A stretch of 19,575 bases of DNA from Poronia punctata (taxonomy: Eukaryota; Ascomycota; Sordariomycetes; Xylariales; Xylariaceae): NCBI GenBank assembly GCA_022579005.1, contig MU401876.1:1-19575 (forward strand), given 5' to 3'. Every line of letters begins with the position of its first letter. Position 1 is the first letter of the stretch. The notes below the pieces were generated by a model that saw only the letters and a list, made by a program, of their open reading frames with translations, had not been told where the DNA came from and did not search any database. This document shows positions 9,029-18,790 of this stretch, piece after piece. A program made the translations under genes and the position numbers.

Positions 9029-11100
9029 TGCTTTATTACTGTTTAAAAAAACTTTAATTATTTTTTTAAAAGATATAATACTTTATTTATTTAATACGTT
9101 AAACTAAATAAATCTAATTAAACTTAATTTATTAAATATTTAGTTTTTTATAACCTATTAAATAAAAAACTTTTATTAACAACATACTAAAAAAAGTTTA
9201 CTTTTTAAATACTAACTATATAGCAGCTAAAGCTTGCTACTAAGTTTAATTTAACTTAAGTACTATATATTACTTTTAACTAAAAAAAGAAAAACTAAAA
9301 TATAATAGTGTAGTATAGCAGCAGTTTGCAAAATTTAGCTAGTTATTATAAAACTTAAAACTTTTTTTTATAAAAAGTTAAAATAACAAAGCTAAAAAAA
9401 AAAGACCTAATATTAATTTACTACCTATTACCTTAAAAATTTTTTTATTTAATATAGCTAAAAATAAGATTTAAAAACAAAACTAATACTAATTAATAAT
9501 GCTTAAAATTAAAGCTAATTTTTAAATTTAAATAAAAACTAATATAGCGTACTTTTTAAATGCTAAAAAAGCCTTAGCCGTCTTTTTTTAAGCTGTTATA
9601 CTAAATAAACAAAATGCTTTTAATTTGTTTAATAGTTTACTAACTAAAAAAAAGTTTAGTTAATTAGCAACAAAGCACCTTATAGCTATATTTTAAAAAT
9701 TTAAGCATTAATTATTAATAAGCACTATATGTTTTAAAATTAATAAAAAACAATATTATATATTAAAAATAATTAATTAAAATGCTTAAATTTTATAAGC
9801 ATAAGCTATTAAACTAAAAATTGCAGCTTAAAATAAAACTAGTTTAGTAAACGTAAAAAAACTATAAACTTTAATACTGCTAGTGCTTAAAAAAATAGAG
9901 CATAAAAGTTAAAAAAAACAAATAATACTTTAAAAAAACAAATTATTTTAATAGCAGCTACTATAACTAATTTAACTTAAAGAAGCTAACAAAGCACTTT
10001 AGCTTTTAAGTTAATAAACAGTACTAAGTAATTTGTTAAAATAGATTTTTTACTTGTTTTTATTAATAATAAAGCTAAAAACAAAGTAAAAGTTTGTTTT
10101 AAATACTAGTATATACTTTTAAAAAAAAAGCTATAGCTTAATTTAAATTACTTTATTAATAACTATAATAAAATTACCTATATTACTAGTTATATAAGCA
10201 AATTAGCAGCTAAAAAATTAATATTATTTATTATAGCAAAAAATAGTTAGGAGCTGCTTTTAAAAACGTTAAAAAAGGTATTATACTACTTTTATTAGCA
10301 GTACTATAACCTAAACAAATATAAAATAGCTTAAATTAAGTACTAGAACTTTTATATAAGCAATAATAACAAATTTAGCAACTTTAAAATTAAATTTACT
10401 AAGTAAGCTAGTTAAGCTTGCGTTTTACTATTTAAGTTTAAAAATAATATATATAATAAGCTACTAAACTAACTAAATATATTTTACCTACTAAAAAAAG
10501 TAAACTTTTTAGTAACTTTTTTTAAGTATTGTAAATATGCTTAAATATTTAACTATTAATAATATAAAAACTTTTTAAATAAAAAAAAAGTAAAAACTAA
10601 AATATTTTTTAACTTTAAGGTTAGTATTAAAAAAAAAAAGCAAAAGCTAGTTAACTAACTACTTTATAATTTACTTTAACTTAATTTGCTAAATAAAGTA
10701 TAGAAAATAAATATTATAAGATTTTTTATTTAAGTATAAAAGCTAAAAATGTTAAAATTTACGCTAAACTTTTTTTTAAGCAAGCAAAACTGTTAATATT
10801 TAAAAAACAGTATTTTACTTATTATATTTAAAGTTATTAAAGCAATAATTGTTTAAAAAAGTTTTACTTTAACTAATTAAACTTTATTTGAATTAATTTT
10901 ATTATAATAAAAATAATAAAAAATATTTTTATACTTAAAAAAGCAAAAAACTAAGCTTAAAAAAACTAGCTTTTTATTTTAAGCTACTTATTATATTAGC
11001 TTTAAGTATAAATACTTATTAAAACATTTTTTTTAACTTTTTAAAAACCTTTTTTAAAAAAAGTTTTTTAACTATTAATTATATATTAATAAATAATAAA
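9029..11100 (+). pseudogene. Gypsy gag region, not resolved
   Basis: The position between the primer site and the protease is where gag (capsid and nucleocapsid) belongs. The plus strand is A-rich, as in the rest of the element. No capsid motif or complete C-x2-C-x4-H-x4-C zinc knuckle could be read with confidence. Candidate fragments with isolated TGT codons lie near 10095 and 10530, but the remaining zinc ligands are not evident. Stops occur every few codons in all frames. Confidence 0.4.
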
Positions 11101-11109
11101 TATACTTTA

Positions 11110-11410
11110 ACTACTAAAGCTTTTATAAATATAAAAGTAAATATATACTTATTATTAAATATAAGTTTTATAATAAAGGTATTAAAGTACTTAAACTTAA
11201 ATAAAATTTAAAGCTTTAAACTTATAAAAGTTGCTAAATATAATAAAAAAGTAGTATAAGCTATAAATTAAAGCCTTTAGGCCTATTTATATATATAAGG
11301 GCATGTTATTAAAAATACTTTATTTTTAATTGTTAATATAAAATATAATATAATTATTAAAAAAAAGTTTTTTTATTACTATAACGTTTTTATAAACTTA
11401 AAATAATGCT
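11110..11410 (+). pseudogene. Gypsy aspartic protease, RIP-degraded
   Basis: The frame starting at 11119 reads AFINIKVNIYLL, where the family has a hydrophobic stretch followed by D-T/S-G-A. The catalytic Asp is Asn (AAT, 11128-11130) and the Gly is Lys. In the same frame, 70 codons further, IIIKKKFFYYYNVFI (from 11350) matches the conserved I-I-L-G-x-x-F-x-x-x-Y block that ends gypsy proteases. The family relation is clear from spacing and the second block, while the active site is destroyed. It precedes the RT, as expected in the gypsy Pol. Confidence 0.65.
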
Positions 11411-11821
11411 AAATACTTTTTTTAACTAAATAAGAACTTAATTACTAATTTTTTAAAATTTTTATAAATAAAGCTAAAAACTTAATTTAAAATTTTTTTG
11501 CTACTAGAAATGTTGCAAAAAAAAAAAAGTTAATAAATATAAAAAATAAGCAATAATAAAATAAATATATAGCTAAACTAAATAAAGTTATTACTTAAAT
11601 TTAATAATAAATTTATAAGTTAAAAAATATACTAGCTAAACTAGCTAATTATAAAGTTAAAAAATAAAATAAACTAATTAAATTAATTATAATTTTAAGA
11701 TTATTATAAGCTTAAAAAAAAAACTTAAGCGCTAATTAAACTTAGTAAGGTTATAATTAAATAAAGTAAATTTTTAATAAAAAAAACTATAACGTTTTTT
11801 TTAAACTTAATTTAAAACTTT

Positions 11822-11876
11822 AAAAAAAGACAAAAAACTAAATATTTAATAAATATAAATATTTAGTTTTTAATAA
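11822..11876. repeat. Internal repeat with perfect 16-bp hairpin, copy 1
   Basis: The arms AAAAACTAAATATTTA (11833-11848) and TAAATATTTAGTTTTT (11856-11871) are exact reverse complements around the 7-nt loop ATAAATA. A 55-nt stretch including the hairpin recurs at 15231-15285 with four differences, three of them transitions. This copy lies between the protease and RT remnants. Confidence 0.75.
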
Positions 11877-12129
11877 TACTTAAAAACTTTATAAATTAAA
11901 GCGTAACTATATTAAATAGTATAAATACTAACTAATATAAATATTAACGTTAATAGCTAAAGCTTTTATTATATTTATTAAGTAAAATAATATAAAAGCT
12001 AGTATTACTAGCTTAAAAAAAATAAATTAAATTATTAAATATAAGCAAAAAAAAAATGCTGCTTGCTAATAATAAAAAACTTTAATACTAAATTAAGTAA
12101 ATAGTACTAAAATAACACTATAAATACTT

Positions 12130-12885
12130 TAATATATTTAATAAAGCAAGCTTTAATAAAATGCTACTTTATTAAAAAAAAGTAGATTATTATATTACTT
12201 TAATAAAGGATTTTAAATTTTTAAAATATAGCTTTTTATATAAAATAACGCTAAAAAAAGCAAAAACTTATTAAAAATATATTTAAAACAACTTAAAAAA
12301 AGGCTTTATAAAACTTATTTTAGTTTTTTAAGTAGTACTAGTATTGTTTACTTAAAAAGAAAATAAATTGCTTTGTTTTTATATTAACTACTAAAAGCTA
12401 AATACTATAACGTAAAAAAACTATTACTTTTTACTACTAATTAATAAAATGCTAGCTTAACTTGCTAAAGCAAAATAGTTTATAAAAATTAATATTTACT
12501 AAGCTTTTTATTATATTAAAATAGCTAAAAAAAATAAAAACTTAATAGCTTTTTAAATAAAGTATAAAATATATAAATTTAAAGTGCTTTTTTTTAGTTT
12601 AATAAATAAACTAGCTATTTTTTAGCAGTTTATTAATAATACGCTTTAAAAATATTTTAATATATTTTATATTGCTTATATTAATAATATCTTTATATAT
12701 TTAAATATAAAACTAAAACATAGGTACTATATATTTTAAATTTTTAATTAATTAAAAAAAGTAAAACTATAAGCTAATATTAAAAAATGTAAGTTTTATG
12801 TTATTAAAACTAAGTTTTTAGAATTTATTATTAGCACTAATAGTATAGAAGTAGATTTAAGTAAAGTAAAAGTAATTTAAAACTA
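12130..12885 (+). pseudogene. Gypsy reverse transcriptase, RIP-degraded
   Basis: This domain copies the element RNA into cDNA. One frame can be followed from GFIKLIL at 12302 (family G-F-I-x-P-S block) through LLCFYINY (family L-R-x-C-V-D-Y-R) and FIKINIY (family F-T-K-L-D-L, the first catalytic Asp, now Asn). It continues to AYINNIFIY at 12674-12700, the Y-I-D-D catalytic box with both Asp codons changed to AAT. Beyond it, from 12782, an uninterrupted stretch reads KKCKFYVIKTKFLEFIISTN, the K-C-x-F block followed by the F-L-G-x-I-I-S block. The last part (12782-12871) has no stop and is the best preserved coding piece in the window. Stops elsewhere are TAA or TAG at expected Gln and Trp sites. 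Family assignment is firm. Confidence 0.93.
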
Positions 12886-13189
12886 AAACTTTTTTTATAA
12901 CAAAAAAAAAAAAAGCTAGCTTAAAAAAAGTATAGTTATTTTTTAGCTTTTATAACTTTTATTATTAATTTATTTATAAATATAAAAAAATAGCAAAGCT
13001 TTTAAATAACTTAATAATTATAACCTTAATATTATAATAAACTAAAAAATATTAAAAAGCTTTTAATTAATTAAAAAAAACTTTAATAAAAGTACTTATT
13101 TTTTAATACTTTTTTTTAAAGCTAAAACTTTTATAAAAACTAATATATTTAATAAAGTAGCAGCTAAAGTGCTATTTTAAAAAGATTTT

Positions 13190-13530
13190 ATAAACAATAA
13201 TTAAAAATTAGTAGCTTTTTATTTAAAAACCTTATATAAAGCTAAATTAAATTATAAGATTTATAATAAAAAAATGCTTATAGTTATTAAAAGTTTACTT
13301 TATTAAAAAGCAAAACTAGTTAGATTGTAAAATTAAAAGTTTTTTATAATTTTAATAAATTATTTAGTATTTAAGTACTTTATAATTAAAAAAAAACTTA
13401 ATTTAAAATAAGCTAAATAAGCTAAGTTAATATTTTAAGATAACTTTGTTATTATTTATTATTTAAAAGTAAAAAATATTTTAGCTAATATTTTATTATA
13501 ACTTTAAAAAAATTTAAAAACTTAATAAAA
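13190..13530 (+). pseudogene. Gypsy RNase H, RIP-degraded
   Basis: In the same phase as the RT, the frame from 13211 reads VAFYLKTLYKAKLNYKIYNK, then KMLIVIKSLLY. This matches the gypsy RNase H block P-V-A-F-x-S-x-x-L-x-x-A-E-x-N-Y-x-I-x-D-K-E-x-L-A-I-V. The acidic residues of D-K-E have become Asn and Lys. Further on KYFIIKKKLNLK corresponds to the L-x-Y-F-x-x-x-K-x-L-x-x-R block. The domain would degrade template RNA in the virus-like particle. It follows the RT directly, with no indel detected between them. Confidence 0.85.
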
Positions 13531-13599
13531 AAAAAAAATAAAAAACTATAGCTTTATTTTAATTAGCTATTTAAAAAACTAAAATTTGTATTATAAAAA

Positions 13600-14440
13600 A
13601 TTAAAAAGTGCTTAATTTATTAAGTTATATATTAATTAATGCTATTTTATAAGCTAATAAAAAGTACTTTAGTTTTTAAAAATTGCAAAATTAAGCTTAA
13701 GCTAGAGACTTAAATTAGTTAATAATAAAAAAACTATTGCTTTATAAAAAATAGTTAGTAGTGCTTAATATAGCAAACTTAAAAATAAAGATTATTTATA
13801 AAGCTTATATTTTTATTATTGCTATATATTTAAGCTATAAAAAAACCTATAAACTAATATTTTAACAATATTAGTAGTTTAGTTTATATAAAAATATAAA
13901 CAAATATGTTGTTAACTATTTATATAAAGCTTTTAAATCGTTTAAAAATAAAGTACTAAAAAAGTTAACTTTTTTTTTAGTATTAAAATATTTTTAGCAA
14001 TATTTAATTTTAAACTTTAAAAGCTTTTTTTATAATAAGCATAGTTATAATAACGCGCTAGTAATTATTAACAGCTTTTTTAAACTATTATAAACAATTG
14101 CTTATAAAAATATAGTAATAGTTAAAAATATAATATAAATATATTATAAAAAACCTTATTAAGTTTTTAAATAGCTAAAAAGTTTTATTAATAATTAAAG
14201 TTTTTAATTTATTTTTAATTTTATAAACAAGTTAGCTTATATTTATAGTACTAAACTTAACTTTATTATTATAAAGTATAAATAAAGTGCTAGTTAAGCT
14301 AAAATTATAAACTAGTACTTAAAATAATAACTTTAACTATATATTAGCTATTTTTAAAATAATTAGTTTTAAAGTTTGCTAGCTATAAATATAGTCTAAG
14401 CTTTTATACTATATAAACTTTTAAAAAAACTATTTTTTTA
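13600..14440 (+). pseudogene. Gypsy integrase, RIP-degraded
   Basis: Phase 0 reads, near 13905, a YVVNYLYKAFKSFK block that fits the end of the H-H-C-C zinc finger with Cys codons turned to Tyr. It then reads LNFKSFFYNKHSYNNALVII up to about 14070, the first catalytic Asp region followed by the G-Y-x-x-x-x-V-V-V-D-R block. Next come SFINN (family S-x-x-S-D-R-G, second Asp) and INKLAYIYSTKLNF. After that the water-loving catalytic Glu region and an ISYF block lead into the tail. Integrase after RNase H is what makes the element gypsy rather than copia. Net indels separate it from RNase H and from the tail. Confidence 0.8.
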
Positions 14441-14899
14441 AAAAGTTATTATAAAAAAACTAATAAAAATAAGTTATAACTAAAAGTTTAAAACTAAAAA
14501 TCTTAGCAATTTAATACTAACTAAATAACTAATATATTAAAAAGCTTAAAATTTTGCTTTAAAAGTTTATAAGTATATTATTATTATAAAGTAAACAATA
14601 ATAAAAGCTTAAAAATAAATAGCTATATAAGCTAATAAATATTAAAAAAAACTTAACTTTAAAGTAAGTAATTTAATATATATTGTTTAAAAAAGTAAAA
14701 ACATAAATAAATTAACTTAGTAATAAATTAAACTTTTTTATAACTTATTAGTATTATTATATTTTAAAAGCTAAATTTGGTAATACTTATTGTTTAGATT
14801 TGCTATTTAATTAGTAAAGTAATTAATAGTTTTATACTAATTAACTTTATAAGTACTTTAATAACTTGTTACTAAGTTAAGCACTACTTAAACTACTTA

Positions 14900-15190
14900 A
14901 AAAAATTAACTAAAATATTAATAATAAAAAATAAAAAGTTAAAAAAGTTTTTAATTTTTATATTTAATATAAAAAACTATATTACTAAGTATTATAAAAA
15001 AGTTAAAATTTAAATAATATTTAGTACTTTGCTTTTAATTTAAAATATGCTTTTTTTAAATTATATTAGTATTATAAAGCGTATTTAAAAAAACCTAAAC
15101 TTTTAAAACAACTAACTAAGTAGCTATACGCTACTAAAAAAGAAAATTTTATTAAACCTTATTTTAATAATAATAAATTACTTTTATAAA
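14900..15190 (+). pseudogene. Chromodomain-like Pol C-terminus, RIP-degraded
   Basis: Phase 1 reads KVFNFYI, then YKKLYY, then YFAFNLKYAFFKL (near 15022-15066), YYKAYLKKPKLLKQLTK and LYATKKENFIKPY. Fungal chromovirus tails have a chromodomain block of the type Y-x-V-x-W-x-G followed by W-Y-x-A-x-x-F-K and then F-H-x-x-N-P-x-x-P-G-P-P. The YFAFNLKYA and KAYLKKPK segments fit this with Trp, Gly and Pro codons changed as C-to-T and G-to-A predict. The domain is thought to steer integration to heterochromatin. Assignment rests on pattern and spacing after the integrase and is less certain than the RT. The natural stop is near 15185. Confidence 0.6.
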
Positions 15191-15230
15191 GTAATAACTA
15201 AATAAAACATTATAAATAAAAAAAAGCTAA

Positions 15231-15285
15231 AAAAAAAAATAAAAAATTAAATATTTAATAAATATAAATATTTAGATTTTAATAA
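15231..15285. repeat. Internal repeat with hairpin, copy 2
   Basis: This matches 11822-11876 at 51 of 55 positions. Its hairpin arms (15242-15257 and 15265-15280) carry one A/A mismatch and one T/G pair, where the other copy is perfect. It lies just after the end of the Pol remnant, 3,409 bp downstream of copy 1. Confidence 0.75.
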
Positions 15286-15570
15286 GGCTACTTTTGTAAT
15301 TAAAAGTATTTAAAAAACTTAAAAATTACTTAAAAGCTAACATAACTAATATAAAGAAAAATTAGCGCTTACTTTTTAAAACTAGCTATAGCGTAGCAAT
15401 AAAAAACTAAAAATTTAAAGCTTTTATTATTTTAAGCTACTACGTATACTAAAAGCAACTTTGCTTTATTTAGAAGTGCTAGTTTTAAAAATTACTTATT
15501 TAGTTTATAACTAAAATAAAAAGTTTTTTTTTTTTTTACCTATATAACTTAAAACAAGTTTGCTTTTTTG

Positions 15571-15582
15571 CAAAGGGAAGAT
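15571..15582 (+). other. Polypurine tract (plus-strand primer)
   Basis: CAAAGGGAAGAT ends at the base before the 3' LTR. The core AAAGGGAAGA (15572-15581) is purine only and is one of few G-clustered words in the interior. In LTR elements this tract resists RNase H and primes second-strand synthesis. It confirms the plus-strand orientation. Confidence 0.85.
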
Positions 15583-15905
15583 TATAATAATAAAAGGGTA
15601 TAAAGGTTGCAAAGCTATATAAGTAAAGGTTTTAAATTAAAAATAAAAGGGACCTACTATAACTACTTATTACTACTTTCTTATTAGGGCTTTAGGTAAC
15701 AAAATAAGCTACTAGATTAAGGTTGTAAATAAAAGTATTTTTATAGCAAGAGCTATAGTAAATACTTAAAATAAAGGAAATATAAATAAGTATAAACAAT
15801 ACTAAGCTATATATTTTAGTTTTTTTTTCTTTACGTTTAGATTAAATCTTAAATATAAAGGTATATTGGTCTCTATACTAGTAGCCACATTTATTAACTA
15901 TTACA
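15583..15905 (+). repeat. 3' long terminal repeat, 323 bp
   Basis: It starts TATAATAATA and ends TATTACA. It has the same length as the 5' LTR and aligns without gaps. All 48 differences are transitions. This copy is the more AT-rich over the first two thirds, but it keeps C or G at 11 of 15 differing sites in nt 231-323. It also keeps the ACGTTTAGAT site (15833-15842) that is complementary to the primer site. The TATA-like word lies at 15808-15817, followed by a T-rich tract with one C. Confidence 0.95.
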
Positions 15906-15910
15906 CTAGC
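15906..15910. repeat. Target site duplication CTAGC, right copy
   Basis: This is an exact match to 8691-8695 and follows the LTR terminal ACA directly. Confidence 0.92.
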
Positions 15911-16140
15911 TAATATTGCCTTCTTAGCAAAATAAAACAATTTATAACCCTTTTTAAAAAAATAACAAACTTATTTTAACTTTAAAAGTAACTTATATTA
16001 TAAAAAATAAAGCTTTTAGCTATATAAACTAATATATTTTCTTTAATAGTTATTAAAGTAAAAATCTTAGTAGCCTTTTAATTTAAATTGTTTTGTTTTA
16101 AAAAAAATATAAACTAATGCTATATTTAAAATATTTTAAA

Positions 16141-17600
16141 GTTAACATGCTTTAAGTTTATAGCTAAAAGTTTTATATTATATACTATATTATTATTAAA
16201 AATAAAGTAGTTTTTATTTACTATACCTACTTCTTTTGCGCTAAGCTTAAGTTAAATATATATAGGCAAAAGCTATATGCTTAAAAATAGAACTTAGCTA
16301 TTAAAAGTAATTTATTTATAATATTTTTTTTAATGCTAATTTTTATTAATAGTTTTAATATATATTATAACTTATACTAGTTTTTTATAAGTCTTTATAT
16401 TATACTAGCTACTTTTATAGCTAATAAGTATTTATATTTTAAAAATATTTTCTTTATAGTTTTTAGCCTGCATACTTTTAACTTTAGCAACATTATTGCT
16501 GCTTTAAAAACAATAGCATATATAAACTATAGTGTTATAAAAAAAATATAAAGCTAAAATATTTAAATTTATATATTTATAATAGCGTATATTAAAGATA
16601 TGCTATAATAAGCTAAAAACAACAGTTTTAAAGGCCTTTATACTATTAAATACTACCGTTTTTATAATATTATAGCAATATTAAAACAAGCTATATTTAA
16701 CCTTAATATACCCTTTAACGTTAATTTTATAGCAAATAGCTAGTTTTATAATTAAACTTTAAAAATATAATAAATAATAAGAAAGCTTAAGTCTAATACT
16801 GCTAAAAAGGTATATAGTAAGCAGTAAAATATTAATAACATAAATATTTTACTTATTACTATTTTTTTAGCATTAAACTTAGTTATAACTTATTTTATTA
16901 ATTTAGCTTATTTAAAGTTTAATAGTTTAAATAACTTAGCGCACTATTTTTTATATAATAGCATATTAATTAAAAACGCTATAGTAAAGTATGCCTTTTA
17001 ACTTTGCGTTTTTCTCTTTTTTTTAAGTTAGCAACAGCTATAGTTACTAATTTATTATTTTGCAAATTATAATATGTTATTTTATATAACGTAGTCTTTA
17101 GTTATTTTTTTACTTTTTTGCTAATAGTTAAAGCTAAAATATATTTGCTAACGCTTTTATAAAAAAGCAAAAATACTTATTTTTAATAAAGCTGCTATAG
17201 CTTTAATTATTAAAACATATATAGCTATTACTAAAAGTAATATACTGCTTATAAAACGTAAAATCTTTTTAAAAATAAAAAAAATATAAAGGCTTTAATT
17301 TACTAAGCTAAATATATATTTAACTGTTTTGCTATTGTTATAGCTGCTTTTAAAAGCAAATTTTAAGCTACATTTATTACTAACATAAAAAAAAAAAAGT
17401 ATTTTTTTAAATATAAGTAGTAGTAAAGCATTTGCTTTATAATTTATAAACAACATTTTGCGTTTTAATATTTATATTGCTATTTATTATTTTATTATTA
17501 CTAATAAATATAGCTTGCTAATTAACGTAAACACGTTTATAAAAAAAAACTTTTATAAGTAAGTATTATTTAAATTTATTAGTTTATTACTAAATTAAAA
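16141..17600 (+). pseudogene. Plavaka-type (KDZ-related) transposase, RIP-degraded
   Basis: Plavaka transposases are DDE-type enzymes of fungal cut-and-paste DNA elements. Plus phase 1 can be followed for about 950 bases without an indel. FINSFNIYYNLY (about 16340-16380) fits the family block with D-G-F-G-x-Y-R-N-x-Y. FIVFSLHTFNFSNIIAALKT (from about 16450) fits the V-x-x-G-P-H-x-S-x-F block. AYIKDML followed by AKNNSFKG (about 16590-16634) fits I-G-D-M-P and the residues after it. TIFLALNL (16858-16881) fits the S-P-A-L-D-L block, followed by a piece fitting A-H-S-E. FLFFLS-stop-QQL and the ANYNMLFYIT stretch (17010-17090) fit the F-P-P-G-W, L-Q-S-P-x-H-H and Y-x-x-x-E-H-x-R-W blocks. Stops are TAA/TAG. 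After about 17100 matches are patchy. The N-terminus may lie before 16141. Confidence 0.75.
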
Positions 17601-18790
17601 GCTAGTTTATAATTTAAAAGTTTAATAAAATAAACGTTAGCAAAATAAAAAAGTTTATATAGCTTTTTGTTTAAAAGCAAAGCAATAACATACTTTTTGC
17701 TATTAAGTTAAACGTAGTTAATTAGCTAATTAAAGCGTAGCACTAACGTCTAGTTGCTTTTTTTATTTATTAAACTATTTTTGCTTTTAAAAAATTTCCT
17801 TTGTTTTTTTTAATTTATTTTTTCTTTTAAAGTTTAGCATTAATTAATTATAAGCTAACATAAATATAATAAATAGTTTAAAGACTACGTTTTTAGCTTT
17901 AACTATTTAAATATTAAGTATATTCTTTTAATAAAAATAAATTTTTAAAAAATAGTACAATTAGTATTGCATAGTACGTTTATATATAACAATTTTAAAC
18001 TAACATTAAAAATAAACAAGTTATATTAAAAGTGCTTTTTTTAAAAAAAAAAGTTTTTTTATATATAAATTAAACTAATATATAAAATTAAAACAAAAAC
18101 AATTATAAGCTTAATATTAGCATATTTGCTAATAACTTATATATTAATCTAACTATAATTAACCGCTTTTTAACTAAAAAGGTAACAAAACACTATTATA
18201 ATATTAATAGTAAAAAAAAGCTGCTACTTTATAAAAATATTAATATAATAAATATATAGTTAAAAAAACTATAATTATTTTATTATTTTAACTATAGGAA
18301 AAGTATTAGCTATCTTTTCTTTTTTAAAAATTAAGTTATATAATAAAGCTAAAAGTTTAAGTTTACTTATAAGTAAGTTTAACCTTATATATTTCTATAT
18401 ATTTCTATATTTTATATTAATAAACTTAAACTTTAAATATTTTATATTTAGTTATAAAGCTAAAAAAAATATATTTAAAGTTTAATAGCTTTGTTTTATA
18501 GTATTTTATTAAGTTTAAGTATATAAAAAGAAGCTAGTTTTGCTAATACTTATAATATACTTAAAAAGTTTAGTAATTACTTTACTTTTAGTGTTAGCTA
18601 ATATATAAAGTATATATAAAAGCGCTAAAACTATATTAAACATATAAACTATATTATATTGTTTAAAAACTATAATAATAGTTATATTTTTATTATTTTT
18701 AGTTTAATAAAGCGCACTAGTTAATATAATTAGCTTTTTAATTTAAAAACTTTCTAATAAATAAGCAAAGCTAATACAATATATTATAAA
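17601..18790. other. Unassigned AT-rich stretch
   Basis: No protein remnant was recognised on either strand. It may contain the 3' end and terminal repeat of the Plavaka element. The one clear structure is the inverted repeat at 18352-18434, whose spacer holds the short tandem TATATTTC (18389-18404). Confidence 0.4.
18352..18434. repeat. 14-bp inverted repeat with 55-bp spacer
   Basis: AAAGTTTAAGTTTA at 18352-18365 and TAAACTTAAACTTT at 18421-18434 are exact reverse complements. The spacer includes the palindrome ACTTATAAGT (18365-18374) and two TATATTTC units. No gene or element end could be attached to it. Confidence 0.6.

Larger units (their letters stand above)
8696..15905 (+). mobile_element. 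Complete but dead Ty3/gypsy chromovirus-like retrotransposon
   Basis: A 7,210-bp element is bounded by two 323-bp LTRs and 5-bp CTAGC duplications. The internal 6,564 bp carry remnants in the order protease, reverse transcriptase, RNase H, integrase, chromodomain-like tail, which is the gypsy order. A polypurine tract lies directly before the 3' LTR and a likely self-primer binding site directly after the 5' LTR; both put the coding direction on the plus strand. Pol remnants fall in successive phases (protease 1, RT and RNase H 2, integrase 0, tail 1, by position modulo 3), so only a few indels separate them, while stops are abundant. The inactivation is by point mutation rather than deletion. 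The chromodomain-like tail suggests the chromovirus branch common in filamentous fungi. Confidence 0.95.

Noticed and set aside
10090..10560. Zinc knuckles of gypsy Gag
   Set aside because: Isolated TGT codons are present, but the full C-x2-C-x4-H-x4-C spacing could not be read even allowing for RIP-type changes, and the position is far from the protease.
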